Part shown: in pieces, positions 11,961-25,084 of the stretch | Position numbering within the stretch: position 1 is the first letter of the stretch | Layout of the letters: each line of letters starts with the position of its first letter | NCBI GenBank assembly: GCA_963920665.1 | Contig: OY987265.1 | Span: 20,217,001 to 20,281,000, forward strand | Direction: 5' to 3' | DNA from: Straminergon stramineum | Lineage: Eukaryota; Streptophyta; Bryopsida; Hypnales; Calliergonaceae | Length of the DNA stretch: 64,000 bases | Notes under the pieces: model-generated | The model's input: only the letters and a program-made list of their open reading frames with translations | What the model was told of the DNA's origin: nothing | The model's database searches: none | Translations under genes and position numbers: made by a program

Positions 11961-12889
11961 AAAGGGTAAGAGGAAAAAACCTCAAAGCAAAATTTGAACC
12001 TCCTCTAAGACGAGCATTGGAGTAGGGAAGCCAACTCTCCATCCCCCAACAAGTGAGAAGGAAAGAATCGGACCATCATGTGAGAAACAACACCAAGAGA
12101 AGAAAGAGTGTGAGGTAGAGCTAGTATGAAGAATGACAAGTAGAGGAAGACTATCTGAGGTTAGATAGGAAGTAACCTGTAGGAGATGAGATAAAGGGGA
12201 AATTGCCCCACCTTGTTTGGACCATTGGATCAAACTTAAGTAATTACTGAGATGCTCAACGTAAGTGATAATTCAATATTGTAAGACGGATTGGCGCATC
12301 CTTAATTAGACTCATAGGTAGAAACGAGGATAGTTGGGCCACCATAGGACATAAAATAAATAGGATTGAAAGAAAAGAAATAGGAGAAAGAAGAAAAAAA
12401 GAGGATAAAGTCAGTAAGAGTAGAAAGAATCAACCATTGTATTACCCCACCACTTTATTAAAATGACAATCAATTGCATCATATCACACGAGTTTATGTC
12501 GGAGGAGGAAGTACCTTTGGAAGGCATAATCAATGACATTAGCTCCAAGGTATGATGCCAAAACCCTCCTTAACCTTCCCAACCTATCTAATTAGCAACT
12601 ACTAACCTTGGCCGAGGCCTAGCCCTAAGTTAGACCCCTAAGATTAGAAGTTAGGTTGTATTTGAATTTAATACCTTAGAGAGGAGGTTTGTAGTTCTCC
12701 AAATCCTAAAATACACTCAAATCAGAGTAAAAAAACAAAGGAGTTATTTCCAGATGAAGGTTAGGACTTAATTTGGATAAAAAGTCGTTAGACACAAAAC
12801 TTCAGAACAAAATAAGAGGATTAGAAAGAAAGCATTAATTAGAGATGACAGGTGGAAAAAAGTCCATTCTAAATTGTAGATTAGAAGAA

Positions 12890-13430
12890 ATTAGCACATG
12901 AAGTTTTAAGCCCCGACTAATTGTCAAACTTCATCCATCAAGAACTTCCAATAGGCAAGTCAGATTAGAAGTTGTCTTCCCAATATAGAAAGATAAAGCT
13001 AGGGGCTACAAGAAAAAAATATAAAATTACCAATAAAACAATAAATAACCAAAAGTTAATCCAAAACATAAACATTAAAGAAGACTAATAAAAATATTTA
13101 AAAGGTTGAGTCGAGTAAACAAGATAGGACTATTGGCATGTAGAGCAAGGCAAAGGGAGATCATAGGGCCCTTTCTCTTAGGAAAAGACCAAAAATTCAA
13201 GAAGATATAGAAGGATGAAGTTTAGCTTAGGCTTGGATGAAATATTCATAGAAGTGTTCAATTAAGACCAAACTCTAGATTTAGGTAGAGACAAGCCTCT
13301 TGAACAAGTTATAGAAATTTCAAGTTATTCTGAATTAGGGAACTAGACCTAAGTTGTAGATGAAGTTTGATGAACCGAGTAGTGGTCAAACTTCATCCAC
13401 CTATAACTTTGGCTAGGAGAGTTAGATAGG
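12890..13430. repeat. two ~50-nt foldbacks around GATGAAGTTT
   Basis: At about 12898-12942 and 13362-13415 a segment like GATGAAGTTT is followed after 15-25 bases by its complement, AAACTTCATC, usually preceded by GGTC or TGTC. Further copies lie near 26300 and 26770. The surrounding purine-rich DNA (about 12350-13560) resembles 25540-26880, so both are probably parts of one repeat family. Confidence 0.55.
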
Positions 13431-14299
13431 GTTGAATTTTAAATTTTTAGAAAGGGAAAGGAATCTTCTAGAAGGTTTTGAGATTAGTTCCTCTTTGACA
13501 TGAGTTACACCAAAAACCACAGTAGCCCAAGCTACTCAACCAATCACCATTGTGGTTGCAATAGAAGTTAGATGTGAGCACCAATTTATCTACCTTTGGC
13601 AAATTGTGAACACAATTAGGTTATGGAGTTTTGATCAAATAGTTCCTACTTTTGGATGTCTAAGGGTGGTCCATTGTACCTTCCAAACAATGGATCTTTC
13701 CAGGTGTTCTAATTGTCCTACTTTTGCAAGATTTGAATTTGTAACTAATCTTTTTGAGGCTAAATTAAGGGGTCTGAAAAAAGATTTTAGGAACTAGATT
13801 TAAGACAACTTCATAATTTTTCTTGAAGTCATAGTTTCACTGTATTTTGAAAAATCACCAAAAGTTCTACACCAATTGTAAGACTTGAAGTCAAAACTTT
13901 AGTGTATAGAGGAATTAACCTCAAATTTCAAGACCAAATCACTAAACTAATTAGTAACTGCACATTGAGAGTTTCGGTCCATCCAAAACTTCTCTAAATG
14001 ACATTGACAACCTTGGACTTTGAGAGTTTTGTTCCCACCAGAGCTTCTCGAAATGACACAGCGAGAGAACACAAAATATGACCTAAAAGGCCTGAACTTA
14101 AAGTGGCGTGAGTGACACGAAAGTGAGAGTGGAGTTTTGAGGTGGAAGGGAGACCCTTATATATTATTTCAAAAATATCCATCTTCTTTACAAAATGTAG
14201 AGTACACTCCAAGCAAATCTAATGGAAAATTCCTTCCAACCATGGTAATTCTAATACACTTGGTCTTTACATCTTTTGACCGGACCATCCATCCTTTAA

Positions 14300-15521
14300 C
14301 TTCATCCAATTTTCGAAGTCTTTATCCTTATCCTCTAGATTTTTACTTCCTATACTAGTTCCTAAACCTAACTTTTGAAGATTAACTCCAAATCACAAAC
14401 GAATTGCACCATTGGCTTCAGAAGATCATCTGAAGTTTTACAATAGTCTCCACCCCCTTTTCCTAACTCCAAAATCTCAACGAAACCTAGCACCAACTTA
14501 ACACCAAAATCATGTAAAAACCAACTTTTGGAGTTTGACTTTTTTGACAAAAAACTAGCCTAGGCTCTTAAGTAGGTGTGGAGGAGTAAGAAAAGACCTA
14601 TCTTCAACCTCATTCCACTTTCATATGTTCCCACTCCGTTGGTCAACTCTGCCATAATCTTTAAATTATATCAATTGCTAGGGAATCTTGCCAATTCAGG
14701 TACTTCTGACTATCAAAATGTCTTGAAACTTGTCAAGTTGTCTAATTAACATAAAAGAAGTTAATATAATTTTTCGTGAGATTTTACCACTATCTTGGTA
14801 ATTTCTAGGAATTTTCCATTGTAGGTTTTGGCAATTGACCGTCCAAAAGAGCATCTTTTGACTATGAGAAAATTCCAAAATTTCTTGTAGAATCTCTCAT
14901 GGAATCCCACAACACATGTGTAGGCTCATATTCTTACTCTACACATTGGCCTAGGGGGAATAAAATCCACCCCCTCAATTAAATATCGGTGGCCAAAGAA
15001 ACTTTCACATCGGAGAAAATCTTGGCAAACCGACTTCATCGTTGAGTCTCTAGGGTGACTTTAATCCAAAGTCCCCCTCCTTTGATCATAGATATATCCA
15101 CAATGTTGTCTTGATATTTGAAACTCTACTAGCCAACAATTGGAGTTCCATTATTTCATCAATGGAATGGGAAAACTAGAAACTATTGCTAAAAACTAAC
15201 CTAAATACCTCTCTAGGGTTTCCTTGACCAATTTTACCCTAGAGATGTCTCTCCTATGCGGAGTTTGAGCCGGTTGTGCCAATAATACATAATTCTCCAA
15301 TTTACCACGATTAGTCAAGTTCTACCCTATGTACAAGTCATGGTTTGGGATATTTTAGCTATAATATTCTAATTTTAAACCAAATGCTATATTGGTATGT
15401 AACATAACTATTTTGGTTCTTCACTCTTTGGGGGGCTTTTTGTATATAAAAGTACACTCAAAATAACAAAATACAAAAAAAAACACCCAGTGAGTCCCCG
15501 GTGATAAAGTGAGGGCTCACA
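14300..15521 (-). mobile_element. long-LTR-like copy B (-), inverted partner of copy A
   Basis: Read on the minus strand it starts TGTGAGCCC (15521 downward) and then matches copy A almost base for base to about 14330, apart from the MITE that only copy A carries. A predicted 57-residue stretch in both arms is identical, so the copies are young or homogenised. A TATA-like TATATAAG lies at about 14156-14163 on the minus strand. Beyond that the two copies diverge. No retrotransposon proteins are seen. Confidence 0.65.
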
Positions 15522-18500
15522 TTAGACTTTGGTGATTTTACCCATTTGGGTATACTTAGGCAATTAGGATAAACCCATTGCTTGGAGGCACAATGGATCA
15601 TGTTTAGACACCTAAAAGTAGAAATCATTTAGTCAAACCTCTAAATACCTAGTTGTACTCACGAATTATCAAGAGTGGATAAAATTGGCACTCACAGTGT
15701 GGAAATCATTCCTTTAGTTATTGTTTACACCATCTAGCTTAAAAAGAAATAAAAATATAATGCTTATTGGAGGTTAAACTATTGTGCATGATGTCCTCCT
15801 TTTATACAAAATTCCAAGGTTGAACAATTGCACTTTTGTCCTACATACAAAGATTCTTTGTCATTCGTCAACCAAAAAAATGCCTACAATGCCATTTACG
15901 GGTTAACACTAAGGGGATATTTTATCCTTGAATTAGACACAAGATACCACACTAAAATATATTTGGAGATCATACATGTGGTATTGTATTTGGTTCCTAG
16001 AATATAAATCATCTATCAAAATATTACAACACACATCATTGATTTCACAACTCAATGATTAGAATCTTTTGTTGATATGTCATCTTAATATTTAAACCTT
16101 ATGATACTCAAATATGACACACATATATTGGTAGAATGAATGACCATTTTGAAGCTTAGAAGGCATGAAAGAGTTGCAATAATAATCCAAATTGGAATTG
16201 CCATGTGTCATTGGATATATTTCAACATGAAATCAATTTTTTTGTCAATACTAGAGTTATCTTTAAAGTCATTGAAATGTTGCCCTACATTTGGCTTGTC
16301 TTTTCAATTCTTATTCTAGATTGTATAAGCATTTTGACTCAACTTATAATTTTTTGGAATGACAACAAGATATAATACCATCCACTCTAATTACTTTGGA
16401 TTGTCATCATCCTACATAGATTTTTTTGTTTCACCTATGCAACATCTAGCTGCCATAATTACAAACATTTTACTAGTCACATTGAATTTTTTCCCTCCTA
16501 TATTAAGGTTTTGGTGCTACCTTTGCACTTGCAAGCTGTAAAAAAAGGTTCATAAGTTCTTAGCACCATTTGAAGTGCCAAAAAACTTTTGACTCCTCTT
16601 TGCCTCTTGGAGATGCAAAGGTGGCTATAAAACTTGAACTCCTAAATAAATCTTAATTCCTTAGTAAAATTAGTTAGTATAATGTCTCTCTATTTATATA
16701 GGTATAGGTATGTAATCTAGAAGTTACTTGGACTATTTTTTTATAGCCCAATGTGCCCATAACTTTAATGAACAAACTCTTTATGGACACCAACTACTTA
16801 GAGTGATTGGAGTTATCCGTCTCTCTCTCTCTCTTAACTCCTAAAGGACCAAATATTTGTTCAAAGGACAATTAGAAGTTCAGGTTAGTTCCTACAAAGT
16901 CAGTTTTGAATAGATCTTTTCAAAATTATACACAAGATTTGGATATGTTTGTCTTTAGCATAAATATGTTTTTTTTTTCTAATTGGATGCTCAAATCAAA
17001 ATTTTGAAACAACAACAATGTATTGGAATAAATTTACACACAAATTGACTCACCAACTGAGAGATAAAAGTTTTAATATGTAGCAGAGAATACGTGTACA
17101 TGAAGAGTGTGGCTTGAACTATTATTAAAGCTTTGTTGGGTTGAAGGTTACCTTTGTGGTGAATTCTATTGGAATTTGGCTAATCTTAAAGTTTACAAAT
17201 GGCAAAAATGATGTGAAGAAGGACAAAATCCAAAGCACAAATGCGACTTTATTCTATTGAAAGATCGCTACAATGACCAATGCTATTCATGAGAAGAATT
17301 TTGAACCTTGTTATAGGTTGTTTCAGTTTCATTTTTGGCACCCCCATGGTGCAAATGCAAAACAAATAAAAAAATATTTTTTACATTAATTTTTTTTTGA
17401 AAAAAAATTTTAAAAAAGAAAAAATTCAAATCGCCAATCTGACAAGGCACTAATAATGCCTTGTTAGATTCCTAAATATATATTTTTTTCCACTATAATT
17501 ACATTGCTACCATACAGACACATGGCCTCCTATAAGGTTCAGAATTCTTCTTATGAAAGCATGGCAAGACATGACATCATGGCAATGGAAAGTACTCATG
17601 GCTTAGGTGGATTCAAAGTGCATTGTAGGCTATGATAAATGATTTCCAATTTCATACTCAAAATTGACTTTTGTTTGTATAGTATATCAAAGGCTCTCGA
17701 TCATGATTTGTTGTGTTTGAAAACATCTTGGTGTTCCATGTCACAATTGTCTTTGTAGAAGACAAGTGCTTGCAGCTATGACAATGCTTGACAAAGCCAC
17801 ATTCTTCGCAATGAAATTGAGTAGTGGATTTGTTTGTAGAATAGTCTTGGAGTAATATGTTAATTGTTTATAGTAAGTGAATCTCACTTGTGATGGTTAA
17901 TATGGAGAAGATGATGGCAATTGTTGTAAGACATCTTGAAGATTCTTATAACAATTTTGTATAGATCAAAGAATGTTCGATTTGCAAAGTGATTGTCATA
18001 CATACACATATACTTTAGAACCTTCTAGAGTTTGAAGAAGGTTCCCAGGAAGAGACCTAGAGGTGGTTGGAACTTCTTGAGAAATTTCCTTAATAGAAGT
18101 TGTTTTGTTAGATGATCCAAAAAATGAAAAATTTAATGTTGAGTATTCCTTGAGTCTTTAAAGAAGGTAACAACATATACCAATAATAAAAAAGATATCC
18201 AAAATTTTTGAACTATAGAATAAGTCTTAAAAATTACCATGACTTCAAAATTTGGCTTTTGCTTTTAGTTTAAGCAATTAACTTCTAAATGACAAATCGA
18301 CTTTTTTATAGTGGCTTCCTCATTTTGGGCACCTTTCGTAGACTATTTTTTTTAAAGCATACAAGATAAGAATTTTTTTTAAATTTGAAATCACCTAGAT
18401 CAAAAATTAATGTAAGGAAAATAGTACAATACAAGGCCAACATTGCCAAATGTTAAGAAATTTATTGTACACCTAGAATGCATCAATGTTTTCATCTTTG

Positions 18501-19110
18501 AATCTTTTTTCATTTGAAAAAATAAATTGAATTCTCATTTTAGCCAACTATTTAAAAAACTAAATGCCATAAATACAAACTGCATTTATGATGAATTTTT
18601 AAAGAAAATAAATTTAAAATTGACTTGAAAGAGATTCACAAATATTTTTCAAAATTTGACCATATGGATAATCTGCAATCTTGATGCTTAATATCTTGTC
18701 TTTTGATGCAAATATCAAAAAAGGTTGAAGAAATTATGCTTTATACCCAAATTTATATCACATCTAAATCAAAGAGATAGGAAAGAAAAAGGCAAATCTC
18801 AAAGGGATAGGAAAGGAAAACACTTGTAGAACCCAAACAATATTCTCTATTGTTGCTGCATAGGATTCTAAATGGACTTCTTATTGATGTAAAATAAAAT
18901 AGGCCTTGACCTTGGAGTGTATCCATCTTGGATTACAATTTGTATATTGGCCAAATATCAATTAAAAAAATTAGATGGACCTATGTTGTAGTATTGGTAG
19001 AAACCACCAATAAAATAGATGAAGAATAACATGACTCCTATTATTGGATGAATATCAACCATTTGTACATAGAAGGCACAATAACATTGATTTCACATCA
19101 CATTGAGATC
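15522..19110. other. AT-rich intergenic DNA, nothing recognised
   Basis: No long frames, no paired element ends and no RNA gene are visible. There is a short CT-repeat (about 16820-16837). Confidence 0.45.
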
Positions 19111-19114
19111 TAAC

Positions 19115-21984
19115 TAAGGTAAACCACCCTATGACAAGCAGAATGAATGTTTTGCCCTATTACAATTGGCAAAAAAACTTAGAGTTTTTTCCATACCAAG
19201 ACGTCTATGAAAAAAGAAGAGAACAATTGAAATTTTATTTTTTTGACAAAGTATGAATTTCTTATGAATTTTTGAAGTGTGCTTACCAATTGGCCCAAAA
19301 GAGTCTATAGACTATCCCCAAACCAACAAAAAGTGTATGCATGATGGCCATTCTTTCCCCTAAAGCAGCCAAAATATTTCCTAATATGGATATAATATTT
19401 TCTAACATGGCCAGAACATGAAGAATTTAAAAAATTACTTGCTTTGATGAATTTACACTAAAAAGCTAGAAGTTCCTAAAACATGCACTAATAACTCCAT
19501 CACCATCACCTAAGCCATTGATTTCGGTCAGTAACCAACCTCACGTAGTCCTAATCTTATTTATTAGAGAAAGTCTGTCATGGTTTGTTGTAAGATCCTA
19601 ATGGGTCATTTCCTAGATGCCTGTCATAGGCAAGTTTACCTCATTAGCCCCATTTTAAACCATCAAAATCAACCAATAAAATCAACTACAACTATGAAAT
19701 AGCCCATCACTTGGGTCTACAAGCTTTAAATTTAGAGCCATTAGATTTGTTTTTTATGTCATGTTTGTTTATATATTGTACACATGGTAATTTTTTGGCA
19801 CCAAATAATGGGATCCAAGAGAAAAATCTAGTTGTTGTAATTGTTAGTTTAATTTTTCAAATATAGCCCAATTTGGAATGACGAAGATTTTGGAGTGGGG
19901 TTGTGACCCTAATATAAAGTGGTCATGTACTGAGTAATCCTTTTGGGATGGCAACACAAGGGCAAATTACACCTTTGATTGTAGAGTAATTTTCTACTTT
20001 CAATACTCAAAAAATAGTAGAATTTACCAATTTTTTGGTTTCTACATGATGAAATTGCCAAATCACTACAGGAATATGATTATGAAGTAATTATTTGTTT
20101 AAAATGTGGATGGATTTAGAAAAAGTTAGAGTATAGCATTTACAGCGGAATTGAAAAAACAATTGTTGGCCTCCTAGGATATGATACAAGATAAGGTAAA
20201 ACAACCCATTGTAGACCTTTTACCCATTGTGGACTCCTAAAAATGACCCCATAATGGGTTTTTTTAATTATTGAGATTTAGGCCACATTCAATTCTTAGC
20301 TAACTGGAATGGAGTAATTAATGACCACAATAGGAACCTTCAAATCATTGTATGAAGTGCTTTTTTTAAGGCTTCCTTAGTTAGAAAATATTATGACCGT
20401 AATAGTTGAGTAAGATGAGTGTTATGGATCATTTTTGGTTGGTTTTGGGATAGTCTACAGACTCTTTTAGGCTATGATGGGATGAACACTTCAAAAATTC
20501 ATAACAAATTCACACTTTGTCAAAAAAATGTAGTTTCAAATGCTCTCACCAGTTCTATCACTTGACTTTCTTCGGAAAAAAAAGTAGAATATTTCAAAAA
20601 TGACAAGAGGGCCAACCCCCCATTTGGTCCAGAATGCGTTGTTTTACCTTACATGCACATCTGCCAAACGATTCAAAATTTTGCTCCACCTTCTTGCTTC
20701 ACCAAAATCAGCATTATTGATTTCCATCTTAGCATTTGTTAGATGGGATATAAAAAAACTAGTATTGAATAGTGTAATTTATTTTGGCAATGTTATTGCA
20801 AAAAAACGAATATTATTAGACATCAACAACAAGGATTTAGGATTTGTAAGTTTTTTGAGGTCAATATTTCACCAATTCCATCAAAGGCAATGCTACAAAT
20901 TTGTCAATTTTTTGTGATAAAATAAAACTTGTAAATCAAATGGATGAATATCATGAAAAACTATCTTATATGTAGTCCATATTGGGTGAAAAATAATTCT
21001 AAAAATAAATGTCTAAATTCTTGAGGTATTATTTTTTCAAAAAAATTGAATAAAATAAAATCTTGAGGATTATTGTATATTTAAATATTTATCAAACATC
21101 ATTTTTGAAAAACATTAAAGATCATATATAGGTGTCATAGAGATGGTGGTCACAAGGCAAATGAATGTTCTTTAAGAGAAAATCTTATCTTCAATTTCAA
21201 GAAAAAGTACAAGAGTGTAGTTTGAATAAGAAACTAGAACTTCAAGAGATGTGTTGTCAAGACTAAGGATCATCTCATCCTCGACTTATATATATACTAC
21301 TATCCAAAAGCTTCTCAAGAAGCTTTTATGCACTAAATTTATTCTTCAAATAACTTGCACCAAAGAAACTTGTAAACCACTCTAAGTACAAGCTCCTTTT
21401 TAGTAACTTCTTCAAAACTTCTCAAAGGTTCTAAGGTGTATGTCTATGACAAATGAATATATTTCAATCATTTTTTTTAGTTGTTGCAATAAGGTAGAAT
21501 AGTTTATAATTAGACATTTAAGTTATTTACAATGGTTTAAATTAGTAAGTTGTCATGAATATTTTTGGATCTCATTGGCAAATTCAAGATTGGATATGTC
21601 TAAAATGACAGCACCTAGTTGTAACTAAGTTGCAAGACTATATCACATAGATTCTTGTTTAATATATATAGCCCTATACATGAGAGTCCCATATATGTAC
21701 AATTCCAATATATATACCTATTTTTAGCATTTTCAAAATTCATGATTTATTCTTGCTTTTTAACAGAATTAAAAAATTTCTTTCAATTACCAATAAGATC
21801 TAACAAAAGTTTTTACATTTCAACAATAGGAACCATGTTCAAAATTCTATTTGGAAACATTTAAGTATTCTTACCATCCTAGGCACCTTCAACTTTGGCT
21901 TAGTATAAGTATGGTAGCACACCAATGAGGTGGTTATGAGTTTAAGCTGAAGCATTGGTAGGGTGCTTACCATTGTAGTCCATA
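19115..21984. other. intergenic DNA with possible TIR-element end
   Basis: TAAGGTAAACCACCCTATGA at about 19115 resembles, inverted, the sequence ending near 24655, and a weaker relative is near 20188. These could be ends of one TIR family, but no target duplication confirms it. A 105-codon frame at 20600-20917 (+) has no recognisable domain and is probably chance. Confidence 0.3.
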
Positions 21985-23960
21985 TGTGAGCCCCATAGTT
22001 AGCACTTGGATCTCAAATTTTTCTTTTTTTTCGCTTTTTGCTCACATTCAGTATTGTTTATAGTTGAAAAAACTGAAAAAGAGTGTTTCTACTATGTTTG
22101 GTAGAACTCCTTCCGAATGTGTTGTATTAGTCCTAAAAGTCTAGGAAGTACCTAAATACTTTTCTTTATAAGTTCCAATGTCCAAATTAGGTGTTTCACA
22201 CAATGATTAGATGTTTGGAGTAGTTTAAACCCTATTGGTAGGAATAGGTAAAAACACCTAATTTGGATTACCGTGGATCAAATCTTTGGGAAATGGTAAT
22301 AGATAATTGGACTATGGGAGTTAGAAGGGTCAAGGTGGGAATTAGTTTCCTAGATCCTAAAAATGCATGTAGGTGACCCTCATGAAGATTACCATCCAAT
22401 TCATGAAGAAGTTACTTTCTATTCCTTGCAGGTGAAATCCACAAATTCGATGATTACGCAACCGACGGATGGAAAGAGGTGTTTTTAGCTTAAAAACATG
22501 CCAAAAGCAAAGAAGTCAGTTGGTGAAGCTTCCCTAGTATAGGAATGATTCCTCCCTGGAGGAATTAATTTGATAGGTGTTATTGTAACACCTTTACCAT
22601 AAAGTGCAAAATAGATGTGGGATTTTTCAATTTGCATGTGGTGACTTTCTAGAAGCTACCTCAAAAGTTTCATGATTTCCAACCCATGGGAAGTCAATCG
22701 CATTTACTAGCATTTGGAAATTCATAGAAATTACCAAGGTAGCGATAAGTTGATAAAATCCCACTAAAAGTAAAGATGGTGTATTTTAGCATAAATAAGT
22801 GCCCTATCAAATTTCAAGATGTTCTAACACCGACAAGTACTAGAATCGGCGGCGAGAACGATTTTTAACGGAATTCCTAAATGAATTGTCCAACGTATCT
22901 GAAGTATACGATGTCCGATTGAAGTCAACTCGAACTTTTTTCTTATTTTCTTAAACCTCTTTAACAGCCCTAACTAGTTGAAACTTTAAGGAAAGTCAAA
23001 CTTCAAGTTTTCAATTTTGGGCTTTTTTCATTGCTTTCAAATCACTAGCTTTTGCTTGCAAAATGGGCCAGAAGTAGGGAGTTAGGGAGAGACTGGAGTA
23101 ATTTGGGTCTTTAGAAGACAATGGTGCAATCCGTTTGGTGTTTGGAGCATTTCTCCAAAAGTTAAAACTAGTCACAACAATAGGGTAGAAATTTAAAAGT
23201 TAATTTTGAGTTCTTCCGAGGAATAGTTGTTAGGTAACTTGAGGGGGAGGAGGCCTTGGAAATGTTTAAAAGGCCTCCCCTCCTCTCACTTTGCACCCTT
23301 TTTCTTCATTTTTTTGAAGAATACTTTCTTTCACTTCGTAATTGCTAAATTCATTGGCATTGTTAGATTTTTGATCATTTAGACCAAAACACTTGATTTT
23401 AAAGCTATTTTGAAGTGTTTAAACTTCCATTATTGATGTTATTGAAGTTCATTTAAAGGACATGGGGTCCTTGTGAAACGCTTAGCTATTGTGGAAGTTT
23501 TCCAAGTGATTTACTAACATTTTTGTCTTCTAAGTCTTAATTTCCTATTGAATTTTTTTGGTGAAGATTTCACACATTTTGTGTTGAAAATCCCCCCTGA
23601 AGACTCGAAGTAGAGAAATTGTGGTCCAACTATGAGTCATTGAGTCATTTAGGAGGTGATGTTTGTTGCAATCCTCCAAAGTCCTACAAACCAATCATTG
23701 CTATTTGGTTGTTATTCATACTAACTAGAACCTCAAGTTCCAACTAATTTCTTGTTTTGTGTCTTAGAACATGGTGTTAACCCAGAAAGGACACCACGGA
23801 CGTTTCATGTCCAATGAATGACAAGGCATTCTCTTCTGTAGGACAGAAATTTGACTCTTCATCCTTGAAATTAGTGGTGGGAAGTGGAGATCTTTTACAG
23901 TACTTTGACTTCAAATGAATTCTTTTGATTTTTTTTAATAACAATTATTCCCACGATTTC
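21985..23960 (+). mobile_element. long-LTR-like copy C (+)
   Basis: It starts TGTGAGCCCC at 21985, like copy B. The segment around 22715-22850 (AGAAATTACCAAGGTAG and following) aligns with copies A and B at clearly lower identity. A TATA-like TTTAAAAG lies at about 23265 between G-rich and pyrimidine-rich stretches. The end near 23772-23940 recurs at 34257-34430. No coding sequence is seen. Confidence 0.55.
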
Positions 23961-24655
23961 AGAAATGATGATTTCTATATGGACCCCCCGCGTCCTTCTA
24001 GGGTTAAACCACCATATAGTGAAACTTTTGCCTATAGGCACATTTTCTAACACATTTCCTATCGTTGTCACTCTTTTTGTTGTTTAAATTGAGGCCTAAA
24101 AAATCCATACAACAAAGCTTTGAACTTGGGATTAATTTTTAGTCTTTTAGAATTGGGGCTAATTCTCCAGGTGACACAGCTTTGGTTTAGGTTAGAATTT
24201 CCATTTTGGTTATAGACTAAATGGGTCCCCCAAAGAAGACCCAAATGTGGGGTTAAATCCCAAGAATTGGGACTTGAATTCCAAAAATTTGAGAGAACGA
24301 CCAAAGGGCTAGAATTTAGAAATCCAGCAGTCAAGACAAGCATGACTTGGACAGAGGACCAGCACCCTGCCAGCTCCAGCCAGCAGTCAAACAAGCATCA
24401 GCAGTAACGGGCTGACTAAATCCGGCCCCAAGCCCAACGGACCGGTACAGGTCTCCCCCGTGTGGCCAGCACGTGTCCCCGGAAGGAGAGGCAGGTCGGT
24501 ACTGTACAGCCTTGGGGGTCGTGAGATTAGGAGGGTTGTGTGATTTGGTCACATGAGTTATCATACTTACATGCCATCCAGGAAGACCAAAAATCAGTGG
24601 TTTCCTAGATGACTGCATTAGGCAGTTTGCCTGTTATGGGCTGGTTTACCTTACA

Positions 24656-25076
24656 TAAGGTAGACCAGCCCATTTCCGCCAGCTTCCTATAACCGCCATT
24701 CTAATTTTGGCCCCATCACCACCATAAAACTCACCCAAGTCCATTCACTGTACTGACAATTTCAGTGCATTAATTTCAACGTGGGTAACGTGTCAGAATT
24801 TGATTGGTGGAAACTCCGGTGTTAATAGGTAAATGTGATGGCGGTTATAGGTTTAGGATAGGACATTTATGACTCTAGTCTAGTGGCGGATTTGTAATTT
24901 AGGGCAGACTACTTTAAAAATTCATAGAAATTACAATTTTTATCGAAAAATTATAATTCCAATTGGGTTTGATTCATGAAACATGCGCACACGTCTGAAA
25001 AATATGTGCCCCTCCTAGAGTTGGTCCTAATATACTCAGATTGTGAATCAGGGTGGTAATAGGCTGGTCTACCTTA
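24656..25076. mobile_element. ~420-bp TIR element, 7-8 bp duplication
   Basis: The left terminus is TAAGGTAGACCAGCCCATTT and the right terminus on the complementary strand is TAAGGTAGACCAGCCTATTA. ACCTTACA precedes it (24648-24655) and an overlapping ACCTTACA follows (25076-25083), giving a 7- or 8-bp duplication, which would fit a hAT-type MITE. Internal inverted copies of CCTATAACCGCCAT (24688 and 24838) add symmetry. The left flank (24635-24655) itself resembles this terminus, which makes a perfect 34-bp hairpin-like junction and leaves the left border uncertain. Confidence 0.6.
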
Positions 25077-25084
25077 CCTTACAA

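Noticed and set aside
20062..20100. CACTACAGGAATATG as a second CACTA element end
   Set aside because: No complementary end with a matching 3-bp duplication was found at a plausible distance.
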